Shown here piece by piece: positions 22,539 to 32,400 of a stretch of DNA of 64,000 nucleotides. The notes beneath the pieces were generated by a model. The model saw only the letters and a list, made by a program, of their open reading frames with translations. It was not told the origin of the DNA and ran no database searches. A program made the translations under genes and the position numbers. The stretch's first letter is position 1. Each line of letters starts with the position of its first letter. This DNA comes from a virus. Location of the stretch: the IMG/VR virus record IMGVR_UViG_3300025012_000028, positions 150,554 through 214,553 of that record, one strand, 5' to 3'.

Positions 22539-24428
22539 TTAAATTATTAATGTAAATGATTCAACTGATGTAATGAATTTACGGTATAATGGTTGTTTGT
22601 TGGATAAATAAACAACTGTACCCAAATCCCATTGATGTGTAATAGGATTAAACAATCTATGTTCTATATCTTCTACATATGATATATCAGTACAGGTGAT
22701 TACTTCATTATCTATATTTAGATATTTAGGTTCGTGACATATTGCTATCTGTCTATATATCCCATCATAAATATCAAACAATTCGGAACTTTTGCCAAGT
22801 TGTACATCAACCATTATAGAAGTCATATCAAATTTTAAGGCATCTTCATAAGAAGAACAAAGAGCAAATTCGATTGATATATTGGTTGTTGATGGTTCAT
22901 GTAACATCACTTGTGGGTTAATTCTTGTGTCTGTGGTGGAAGGTATAATATCTATAGTTCCTAATGGTTTATCGACTCCAATATACATATTATTGTAGTC
23001 GATGGATGTGATTGTAAAGTAAGAAGATAAAGGGTAATATGTATTACTGGTTGTTTGTTTTCTAAACCTAATTTTATCTCCCACAATAAAATCGACAGAC
23101 CATAAATATAGACGCTTATCAGTGGAAAGATAAGGCGCACCATTTGGTTTTGGTCGGATATTGCCATACCTAATAATTCCTGAAGAGTTGAGAATATCGA
23201 TGGTGTGAATCTTTTTGGATGTGGTAGTAAAACCATAATCTTCAATATACTTTCGTTTTTCTTCTGAACTTCTTATCTCCCTCACAAACGAGAAGTTAGT
23301 ATATAAACTTCCATCTGTTGATGGATACTCTTTCTGTAACCGAATTAAGTTTTTTATATCGAAAAGACTAGCTTCAATATTACCATGTCTCAAATATGAA
23401 TTGGATAGGGATGGTGGAACAGCATCAGATACCGACGAAAAGTCATGAATTTTTTCATTGAAAATGGCTAAAGTATTATTGGGCGACTCGTAAGTTATTT
23501 TTAATGTAGCTTCTTGTGCCACAAAATCTTTGAAAGTGAAAATAATATATCTGATACCTTTCGAATCCACATTAAAGATATTATTGTTTATGTGTTTTAA
23601 ATATAAATTAGGTGAAATTTGTAAGTTGTTGGAATCGGCCAAATAAAAATAAAACCCAGAAGAGCTATTAGAAATATTAACATATTCCAAATATTCATTA
23701 TTAATCTTAGTAGTATTGATTGTCTCATCCAAACCAACTGTTCCAAATCCATTGTCAGACAATCCTTTGATCACCACTTCTCCCAATAAAGAAGTATACT
23801 TCACCAAATTTAAAACCTTCAAAGTATCAAACCTAGAAGAATGATTTGAGTCTGGGGGCGAACTCAATACTAACTTTACATTTTCTGTATATGAAATATA
23901 ATCTTCAGGTATTTCTTTAATCTTCACCATATTAGAAATTATGGGGTGAAGAGGATAAGTATCATTCTGATCCACAAAAATATAATATTTATTTCCATTT
24001 TCATTATTCAAAAACTCTGAATGGTTATATGGTAAACCTTTTATCGAACACCAACTATTATTCATATGAATTAGTGTTAGATTGACATCCTCTAATTCTT
24101 CAATAGAAGAATAATTATTCATATTTGAATTAAAATCGGATGTGGTAGATATTGTTTTATATATTCGGATCTTCGTAAATGATTGGGATATATCATAACC
24201 ACTACAATTCTTATCTACAAATAACCCATCAGTTTCGATTCCTGAAGCTAAAATGTCTGTGATGCTATCGACATTGGGTGGTAAAGAAATATTAATCAAA
24301 GCACAACTACCCCAAGCTTCTTCTGAACGTAGAAACGCAAGATAAAAATTTTCCTTTTCGAATTCTTTGAAAAGTAACTTAGTATTAGAATTTATATGCG
24401 ATCCAGAAATTTGATTATAGTTATTCAT
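22539..24428 (-). CDS. 8: Baseplate wedge protein gp8-like, enlarged
   Basis: 629 aa versus 334 in T4. Two gp8-type signatures: the N-terminal FYLAFLRSEEAWGS (T4: FITFGRSEPWSS) and the C-terminal IYRQIAICHEP ... GTVVYLSNKQPLYRKFITSVESF (T4: FRQISIITNP ... GEMIYMENRPPI...). The order gp25, gp6, ..., gp8 agrees with a baseplate block. The middle is extended by about 300 residues. A late promoter lies just upstream. Confidence 0.6.
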   Translation of the reverse strand: MNNYNQISGSHINSNTKLLFKEFEKENFYLAFLRSEEAWGSCALINISLPPNVDSITDILASGIETDGLFVDKNCSGYDISQSFTKIRIYKTISTTSDFNSNMNNYSSIEELEDVNLTLIHMNNSWCSIKGLPYNHSEFLNNENGNKYYIFVDQNDTYPLHPIISNMVKIKEIPEDYISYTENVKLVLSSPPDSNHSSRFDTLKVLNLVKYTSLLGEVVIKGLSDNGFGTVGLDETINTTKINNEYLEYVNISNSSSGFYFYLADSNNLQISPNLYLKHINNNIFNVDSKGIRYIIFTFKDFVAQEATLKITYESPNNTLAIFNEKIHDFSSVSDAVPPSLSNSYLRHGNIEASLFDIKNLIRLQKEYPSTDGSLYTNFSFVREIRSSEEKRKYIEDYGFTTTSKKIHTIDILNSSGIIRYGNIRPKPNGAPYLSTDKRLYLWSVDFIVGDKIRFRKQTTSNTYYPLSSYFTITSIDYNNMYIGVDKPLGTIDIIPSTTDTRINPQVMLHEPSTTNISIEFALCSSYEDALKFDMTSIMVDVQLGKSSELFDIYDGIYRQIAICHEPKYLNIDNEVITCTDISYVEDIEHRLFNPITHQWDLGTVVYLSNKQPLYRKFITSVESFTLII

Positions 24429-24458
24429 TTAAACCTCAATATAAATATACTTTATTGT

Positions 24459-24466
24459 TATTTATA
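24459..24466 (-). promoter_or_regulatory. T4-type late promoter TATAAATA
   Basis: Exact TATAAATA on the minus strand, next to the terminator of the spike gene and about 31 nt before the gp8-like start. Confidence 0.75.
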
Positions 24467-24469
24467 ACA

Positions 24470-24501
24470 AAAAAACCTCCCATATCAATGGGAGGTTTTT
24501 T
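24470..24501 (-). terminator. Rho-independent terminator
   Basis: 14-bp perfect stem AAAAAACCTCCCAT / ATGGGAGGTTTTTT with a 4-nt loop. It ends the spike transcript coming from the right, immediately before a late promoter. Confidence 0.9.
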
Positions 24502-24521
24502 GAATTGTGGGGTTTTACAAA

Positions 24522-26849
24522 TTAAACCAATGTACCTTCTGATGTAAAAACAGGAGCTACATAGGACACGACACCACCAATAACGGTGTTGGTTGCGGTA
24601 GTATCTACAGTCACATTAGTTCCGGATATAGAGACTACTTTTTTTGATGTGGTTCCTCCAATCCCCGCTACAGTGATGAAGTTTCCAACAACAATACCGG
24701 ATGTACTATCTACCACGATCACATTGCTTCCTGCTGTGGTATTTCCTGTGGTATTTCCTGAGTTCAATGTTCCGGCAGTTCCAGCAGCAGTACATGTCCA
24801 TGCGCGTATTTGCCCCACTAAGGCGGGAGTTCGTACCACTCTATCATTAATTTTCCATGTGCCAGTAGTAGGAATTGCTGATTGATAAACTGTCCGATAT
24901 GCATTGGTAACTATAGTCGCATGACTTCCGCTGATAGATGATGCGATATTATTCAGTATGTAACTCTTACCAATACAATATATCACATCACTATAATTGC
25001 CTTTTAGAACATTATTGGTGATGATTGCGGTGGCATTAACGTCACCGCCCACTAACATAGAATATGAGTCATATGAATTGTTGGTGATTGTGTTACCATC
25101 AAATATTGACGTACCCGTCAAAGATGGGTTCAATACTACGGCACTATTGCCCCCATCAAAATGCGCCCCCATCACAGAACTATGCTCTGCATAAGCAATA
25201 TATAGAGTACGCTCGGTGTTTTTGAAGATACCACCTTGGATCTTGATATATGCGTTGGCCGATAATGATCTAAATCCGTTTCGCACTGTTGAGTTTAGAC
25301 CTACCTGTAAATTATGGAACTCCAACTTTTTATAGGTAGAATCGCTTTCTATCAACACCCCATATTCTGCATTATCCACTCTGACATTTGATATTATCAC
25401 GTTCTGTGTGGGGTAACCAACAAAGTAGAGTCCCTCTGTTCCTTTACCGACATAGACAGTCGGGGGGTCGGGTGGTACTGATGCGGGTGGAATAATTACT
25501 GTGGTGTCTGTGTAACCACTCCCACCATCATCGACAATGTAATTAACCACTTTATCACTTTCATCGCCCGTACCAAGCACAGCATGTATCTGTGCGATTC
25601 TTCCACCCGCTCCGTAAATGCGAACATTCGGCGCGGTAACATAACCCTCTCCTAACGTTACGGGCGTCACGGCAGTGACAGCATCACCTATTACCGTGGC
25701 AATTGCTGTAGCACCCGATCCACCACCATCATTTGCTAGGTAGCCAGAAATCCGCACGTTGTCGATAAAACCAACCACATTACCCGAAAACCGAATACCA
25801 TGTGTCGAGGTTGCTAACGTGTTTCGCATCCAACAATTGTTGATATTAAAGGTAGTTGTTTGGTAAGTGGTTGGGTCCATACCACCCACACTCATACAAT
25901 CCCTATAATGAGATCCATCAAATTTACATTCACTGATATTACAGTTTCTTGATTCCCACAAATAAATATTGGATCTAGGAGTACGTCCGAAATAACAGCG
26001 AGAAACATAAACATCGTTAGACATTGATGTAATGAACCCATACCCAACTCCAATGTCACCGGGAAGGTCTTTGATGATCATATCTACCATTTTAAATCCA
26101 TCTACTTTGTAGATATGAACTCCGGTCGTACCATTTGTTGTGGTAACTTCGGATATATTACCATCAATTGTTATTCCATATATGGCAATATTTTTGGTGA
26201 ACGACGATGGATCAGTATTTTCGTCCCAACTAATTGTGGTATCATTTCCTAAGAAGTACCTAGTAGTAGTATAACTCCCCGCCTCAAGTTTGAGTGTTGC
26301 ACCATAACCCATGATGGTGGTATTATCATATATGCGCAACAGATCACCACTGACAGTATAGGTTTTTCCTGATGTAAACTCCACTGTCTGTCCTGCTCCT
26401 GCCTTTAGTGCCTGAATTATTGCGGGGGCATCGTTAGTACCCTCACCTTTGGCACCAAACCACCCAACTTTAACTGTACCTTTTAATCCAGTTATATACC
26501 CTGTACCATCAAATTTTTGTTCGTCAGTCCATTTTGATGTACTGCCACCATAAAAAATGCTATGTGATCCATGAATTATCTTTGCTCCATTGAATGGAAG
26601 TAACTCGATGTTAGATTCAATTGATAGAGGAGCAGTAATTGGTAAATCTGTTTCATATACCAATGCAACTTTGGTTGTAGTTCCTATAGCACTGACTGCT
26701 GCGACTAAAGAACCATATTGAGCAACATTTACCCAAGGGTGAAGATCCTTCAATTTGGTATGGACGTTATCACCATCTTGAACTAACGGCAAAAGTTCTT
26801 CGCCAGTTAAGGAGGTCACGTTAGTAGTTTCTGAAATCTTCTTAGACAT
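24522..26849 (-). CDS. Tailspike with beta-helix domain, 775 aa
   Basis: ATG chosen after AGAGGGA. The anchor MSKKISETTNVTSLTGEELLPLVQDG is alike in position and residues to the 1000-aa spike (KKISE...LxGxE..P.VQ.G). Beta-helix start: VGWFGAKGEGTNDAPAIIQALKAG near residue 128, then many short turns. A glycine-rich insert near 390-460 has two GxGY-type repeats (LGEGYVTAPNVRIYGAG; DGGSGYTDTTVIIPPA). The C-terminus is a small beta domain with NTTGNTTAG. Probable receptor-binding depolymerase. Confidence 0.78.
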   Translation of the reverse strand: MSKKISETTNVTSLTGEELLPLVQDGDNVHTKLKDLHPWVNVAQYGSLVAAVSAIGTTTKVALVYETDLPITAPLSIESNIELLPFNGAKIIHGSHSIFYGGSTSKWTDEQKFDGTGYITGLKGTVKVGWFGAKGEGTNDAPAIIQALKAGAGQTVEFTSGKTYTVSGDLLRIYDNTTIMGYGATLKLEAGSYTTTRYFLGNDTTISWDENTDPSSFTKNIAIYGITIDGNISEVTTTNGTTGVHIYKVDGFKMVDMIIKDLPGDIGVGYGFITSMSNDVYVSRCYFGRTPRSNIYLWESRNCNISECKFDGSHYRDCMSVGGMDPTTYQTTTFNINNCWMRNTLATSTHGIRFSGNVVGFIDNVRISGYLANDGGGSGATAIATVIGDAVTAVTPVTLGEGYVTAPNVRIYGAGGRIAQIHAVLGTGDESDKVVNYIVDDGGSGYTDTTVIIPPASVPPDPPTVYVGKGTEGLYFVGYPTQNVIISNVRVDNAEYGVLIESDSTYKKLEFHNLQVGLNSTVRNGFRSLSANAYIKIQGGIFKNTERTLYIAYAEHSSVMGAHFDGGNSAVVLNPSLTGTSIFDGNTITNNSYDSYSMLVGGDVNATAIITNNVLKGNYSDVIYCIGKSYILNNIASSISGSHATIVTNAYRTVYQSAIPTTGTWKINDRVVRTPALVGQIRAWTCTAAGTAGTLNSGNTTGNTTAGSNVIVVDSTSGIVVGNFITVAGIGGTTSKKVVSISGTNVTVDTTATNTVIGGVVSYVAPVFTSEGTLV

Positions 26850-26873
26850 TATCAATCCCTCTTAAAATATACT

Positions 26874-28625
26874 TTAGGTTTCATCTTCTAATATTATTTC
26901 GCCTGATTCTGTTGTCATCACATCACCATCTTCGGTTAAACATACACTTTGGAGAAAGGAGAAATCAGTTTCCAACATTAATTCTTCACCACTTATTTCA
27001 AAAATAAACGATCCATCATTTTCAGTTAACAAATAATTTTCAGACACAAACTCTTTTTGTATTGTATGAACAAAATCATTATTTATCAATGTGACCGAAA
27101 GAATGAACTCACCGGACAATAAAGATAAAGGAACTTCTGAGAAAAAGAGTGGATCGTTAGTCTGAAGTTCTTGAAACACATTTCCCGTATTTTTATTTAT
27201 GATCTTAAATAAATATTGTAATGCTACACCAGTCAGTAAATATTCCATACTGATATAATACATGTTTTCATTTTTGTTCATTATTTGAACTTTAAATTTA
27301 CTAGGTATATCTAGCAAAGATAATAGTTCAATATCATTATAATCATATTCAGTACTATAAATAGAAGGTTTGAAATTGATTCTATTATGTGTTTCAAAAT
27401 CCCCCACAGCAGCACCTTCATAATAATAAGGAACTGCTGTGGTTGTGCTAAGATTCTTATCCAGATATGAAACTGGATATTCTATCAATTGACCGATATT
27501 AGATTTGATGATGCTTTGTTCGTGTATCAGACCCATGATATTAATGTTGGGTAATATGGTAGAGGTATCAATGAAAATATATTCATCTCTCCACGAAACT
27601 GGATGGACAATATGCTTTATGTATTTTGTCCAATAAAACTTTGGTAGGTTGGATGTGATTCGGTATGTGAAATTCTTTTCACCTTCTTCCACTAAATAAA
27701 AATATCCACCCATTGCTTCACAAAACAGCCCGAATAAATTTTGTATGCCTACCAATACACCTTGTATAGAAGAGTGAAGCAGTTTGTGGTTATTAAATAA
27801 AAGTTTTTTTATTTCAATCACCAAATCTTGATTTGATGCTTGTTCTTCTAAAACAGTTATATAATTCTGATATCCATCCAAATATTGAGATATATATAAA
27901 GTCTCAAATTGTTTTGTAATATTTTCTTGGATTAATATTGGAGGTTCTATTTTTCCTTGGTGGTTGAGAGTGGGAGAAAATTGATAATTAAATTTATTTC
28001 CATTGAATATATCAGAAAAATTTTTCCGTTTGAATATGGGATTGATTGGGGCATTTGGAAAATTTATAACGAGTGACGTTTGATTTTCAGTGACAAAATC
28101 AAACGTCACTATATTTCGTTCATCGGACCACCCAAACATAATGTTAAAGTCGATATGAACCGAATAAATGGTTTGGTATTCGAAAATTGTTTTGGAGGAA
28201 ACCCCACCCTTTGGCCCACTCAATAAAGAAATATTTACAACACCACCCTCTATTTCGTTACATTGAAAAAGTAATTGAGTAGAATCTTTAATATTCTGTG
28301 GTATAAGTGTTTCTGTTTTTTTTCTATAAAGTTGAACTGCTAAATTTTCATTTTCACCTTCATATGAATAGAGAGTCTTATTTTTATTATTGGTTAAAAT
28401 AAACTGACTTAAAATGTCAGTTATGTTTGTAAATGTAGATAATATATAATTAACATCACCATATTGAGCTTCAAAGTATTGTGATTCTGCATCGTTCAAA
28501 AAAATGGAGAAAGAAAAATAATCTTCAACCAACAAATCTTTCGACAAGTCATTGTTAATTATTATTGTAAATTCTCTAAGGTTGTTTAAACTATCATATA
28601 AAGTAATCGGTACAGATATTGACAT
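26874..28625 (-). CDS. Predicted baseplate protein, 583 aa (position of gp7)
   Basis: No confident family. It lies between gp6-like and gp8-like genes, where T4 has gp7. Residues 265-350 (KLLFNNHKLLHSSIQGVLVG, then an aromatic run ending HPVSWRDEYIF) are reminiscent of tail protein I-type domains at the baseplate periphery. The C-terminus holds two short similar beta turns (LTEDGDVMTTESGEIILE). The assignment is by position. Confidence 0.5.
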   Translation of the reverse strand: MSISVPITLYDSLNNLREFTIIINNDLSKDLLVEDYFSFSIFLNDAESQYFEAQYGDVNYILSTFTNITDILSQFILTNNKNKTLYSYEGENENLAVQLYRKKTETLIPQNIKDSTQLLFQCNEIEGGVVNISLLSGPKGGVSSKTIFEYQTIYSVHIDFNIMFGWSDERNIVTFDFVTENQTSLVINFPNAPINPIFKRKNFSDIFNGNKFNYQFSPTLNHQGKIEPPILIQENITKQFETLYISQYLDGYQNYITVLEEQASNQDLVIEIKKLLFNNHKLLHSSIQGVLVGIQNLFGLFCEAMGGYFYLVEEGEKNFTYRITSNLPKFYWTKYIKHIVHPVSWRDEYIFIDTSTILPNINIMGLIHEQSIIKSNIGQLIEYPVSYLDKNLSTTTAVPYYYEGAAVGDFETHNRINFKPSIYSTEYDYNDIELLSLLDIPSKFKVQIMNKNENMYYISMEYLLTGVALQYLFKIINKNTGNVFQELQTNDPLFFSEVPLSLLSGEFILSVTLINNDFVHTIQKEFVSENYLLTENDGSFIFEISGEELMLETDFSFLQSVCLTEDGDVMTTESGEIILEDET

Positions 28626-28633
28626 AATTACCT

Positions 28634-29401
28634 TTAAATATCAGATTCCAGCATCTCAAGAAATGTTTTAGTTAGGTTGGGCATAAAATTATATTCTTCA
28701 AAATATTTTGGTTTGAACATATTCTTGTAAAATAAAGATGGATAATAATGATTGTCATTTAATAATATCGTTGTGGATGACTCTACTATCATATTATTTA
28801 TGATGAAAGGAAACTCAGAAGTTACGATACAATCACGCATTTCAACTTTAACTCCACTAATGACCACATCGAATAAAGGTGTCTCTTCATCATATAAAAA
28901 AATCTGTGACAAATTAAAATATGACCCACCATTGAGAAATTTATATAGTATTTCATACTCTTCTTGAGAAACCACGATTGGTATATTGTTCTGTGTATAA
29001 AAAGAAAATATTTGGTTATTATAATAATCGATCTTTATAATTTTCCCTTCCATCTTTTCTATTATTATTTGATCTGCCTCCTCCAAACCACTTTCATCTA
29101 ATGAAATTGATGAGAATTTATAATAATTAAATTTGCGCCATGTTATATTATCCAAGGAATAATAAAATGATACATCACCTACAAAATTGGACGAATACTC
29201 TAAATCAACAAACCGAATGGTTGAGGGTGCAGAAAGAAATAAAGTTAGATCGATATTTCTTACAACGGGTTCCGTGATAATTAGTTCTATTTCATCACGG
29301 AACCCATATTCACCTTCAATATTATCAACTTCGGTCATGTCCGCTGAGTATGTGGTGCAGTTTAATTTATTCTTTTGATTATAAACTAAATTAAGGATCA
29401 T
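28634..29401 (-). CDS. Predicted baseplate-associated protein, 255 aa
   Basis: Beta-rich; YSLDNITWRKFNYYK resembles a carbohydrate-binding-like strand set. Overlaps the gp6-like stop by 1 nt, so it is translated with it. Not recognised. Confidence 0.6.
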   Translation of the reverse strand: MILNLVYNQKNKLNCTTYSADMTEVDNIEGEYGFRDEIELIITEPVVRNIDLTLFLSAPSTIRFVDLEYSSNFVGDVSFYYSLDNITWRKFNYYKFSSISLDESGLEEADQIIIEKMEGKIIKIDYYNNQIFSFYTQNNIPIVVSQEEYEILYKFLNGGSYFNLSQIFLYDEETPLFDVVISGVKVEMRDCIVTSEFPFIINNMIVESSTTILLNDNHYYPSLFYKNMFKPKYFEEYNFMPNLTKTFLEMLESDI

Positions 29402-32400
29402 TATATTGTTTCCACTTCTCTAACATTGGTGATGATAAATTGATTGAATTTAGTATCGAACTCTGTTTTGTCTGTTTTAAACCGTATAATATCCATTTGT
29501 ATATCGCTTGAGTTGTAATTCTCATATTTGAAAATATCACTCAATGGTGTGATGCCTCTACTCTCTGTGATATCATCCAATCTCTCATTGATCTTGGGAA
29601 ATAAATTCAACACTCCATTGTAGTAGTCTAATTCACCTATAGAAACATTGTGATGTACATCTTCCACATATATCACCATCACGTTATCTGTTTTTTGATC
29701 TACCTTTAGGTCTGCATTAAAACCTTCATTATTGATTTCTATTTTATTTAGTTGATAAACATTTGCTGGTTTTGCTTTGACCCAATTGGTTCCAGTATAA
29801 ATTAAGAGGTCTTTATGTTTGAAAAGTTTATTACCATTATATAATGGTACAGATAACCTAGAATCGTTATTGAAGTTTCCCGAATCAACCACTTCAACCA
29901 TATCTCCAACGTTTGCCGTCTGTGCATCAGCAATTGGTGTTAAACCCAATACTGAGAATTTTTTCCATAAATCATCACCACCGATATATATAATTTGTTC
30001 ACCCGAATTATATTGTGTGGTATTTGTTTGTCCATTGAAGTTTTTGTTTGGTGCTACATCGGATGATATTATTTCAAATACATCACCCATCTCAATATTA
30101 ATAGGAAATTCTGAATTAGAATTTACAACATCAATGTTATTCTCATATATATCATCATCGAAAATTTTCCATTTGTCAGATCCAATATAAATTATATAGT
30201 CTCCACCATTGAGAAGGTTGTCTGATGGTGGATTAACAAACTTCGAAAGTTGATCTGTGATATCAATATCTGCGACGATTTTGAAAATTTGATAATAGTA
30301 TGGTGTTTCGGGTAATGATTCAATGTCTGAAGTTGGTTCGGCATGAACATAAACACGATCATAATTGAAGTATTCTTGGACCGATCCGACCTTGAATGAT
30401 GCACCAGTACCAGTACCAACATAAGCCTCTATTTCTAATTCTTGATTTGATAAAAACCCATATGCCGAATATAAAACCAACACGGAACTCACTTTACCAG
30501 TAGTTTCCAATGAGTTTACATTGAATGATGCACCAGTACCAGCACCAATATAGGATTGGACAGTCAACAATTCGTTAGTCGAAAATCCATAATCGGAAGT
30601 AGAAATTGCAATTGAATTGATACCGGCATTTCCAACAGAACCTACTTTAAAAGTTGCACCAGTACCAGTACCACCATATGTCTCCACAGTTAAAACTTCA
30701 TTTATTAAGAAATTATAATCGGAAGAAGATATTGAGATGCTAGCAATTCCAAAACCCCCGTTCACTGTTATATTTCCAGATATCAAATCACCATTCAAGT
30801 TTTTAAGAACAATATTTTCTCCATTAATATACCCCTCACCATCTGTCATCAATGTGATTGATGTACACTTATATGTGACGTTAATGGTTCCAGCTACCAC
30901 ATCATTGTCCGTATTCTTTAATATAATAGATTCGTTTGCAACATATCCACTACCTTTGAGATTGATGTTGATTCCATTACATTTGTATGATGCTGTAATG
31001 AGTCCAGATGTCAAATTCCCCGAAGCATTTTTAAACTCAATATTTTCGCCCGAAATATAACCAGTTCCACCAGTCACCACTTCTATTTCGGAACATTTAA
31101 TTCCTATTAAATCGTTAATATTTTCAACCAGATACCAACCAACTCCAACTAACTTGTTCTCATCGTTGTTATAGATCATCAGGTCGCCATTAAAAACTTT
31201 CTTGCTTGTGATCGATTCCCAAGTCAGATCATTCTTTATGCGATATAAATTATCGATTTTGTTGGTTTCTAATGATGGATAAGTCACCGAAACACCTTCA
31301 ACATCATGTATTTGATCGACTATCACCTTCACCAACATATCATTTTCTAATTTTTTTGGTAGAAGTTGGCTAGAGTCTACAGTTTTAGCGACAAAATTGA
31401 CTGTCGTGGTGTCCATAATTTCTTCATTATATACAACATAATCCGAACCACTAGTAAATATATCACCCTGCTCAAAGTTGGTATTGAGTAGATTAAGATT
31501 TAAACAAGATACAGTTCTTTTTATTTGACATTTGGTCAACCCATCTTCCCCAACAAACCCAAAATCATTTGGAAAATAATTGATACCATGAACTCTATCA
31601 TATACGAAATCGGTAAATAAGTAATAATCGCCCTCTTCATTCTGTGAAAAATCTATATTATTAAAATTGGAAGAGTCAATATACCCCCTGAACTTTTCAA
31701 TAGAATTTATTTCTAAAACTGCCACAATTTTATTATTCAGTTTGATGTTGGAATAAATCGCATTTACATTTTCAAAAGACCAATTTGTAATCTTTGAACT
31801 CATATTTACAACATCATAATTTCCCGATGTGATTGAGACATTAAACAAATCATTCCTACTATCAATCAAGAGTTGTGATGTATATGTGTTAGTTAACAAC
31901 TCCAACGAATAACTATTTACAGAATTGGTGATAATTTTAAAAGGACTTTTATCGTTTTCATTACCATAAAATTGGTATTTGGTTTCATCTATACCGAAAT
32001 AAAATAAAAGATCTTCCTTCTGTATCGAAGTAATAGTGGGTGAACCATCAACAACTTTTAAGGTCGCCACTTCTTTATCTATAATTATACCACCAATTTC
32101 ATATGAAAAAACTATTTTTCTATTGATCACTGAACCTTCAGCAACTTCGACCACTTTGACCACAACATTTCTTTTGAAAGAATCTTGATAATTATAAGTT
32201 TTAAAATAAAGAGAGTCGGAAACCAAAACCAAATCTATGATTTTAACATTTTTTATATCCCTATTATAAATATTTCTATGTAAAGAAGGGTTTATAAGGC
32301 CACCCGACCCCGAAAATAAAGAACAGTCAGAAGGTGCGATATTCGTTTGAAGATAATTCAACAAAACCAGTTTTGAAATGTACTGATCAATAAAAATTTC

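Noticed and set aside
24440-24447. TATAAATA on the plus strand
   Set aside because: It points into the terminator and into minus-strand genes with no plus-strand gene behind it; the adjacent minus-strand copy explains the region.
30380-31080. CRISPR-like periodic DNA repeats
   Set aside because: The repeats are in frame, about 105 nt long and encode protein repeats; no spacer-repeat structure.
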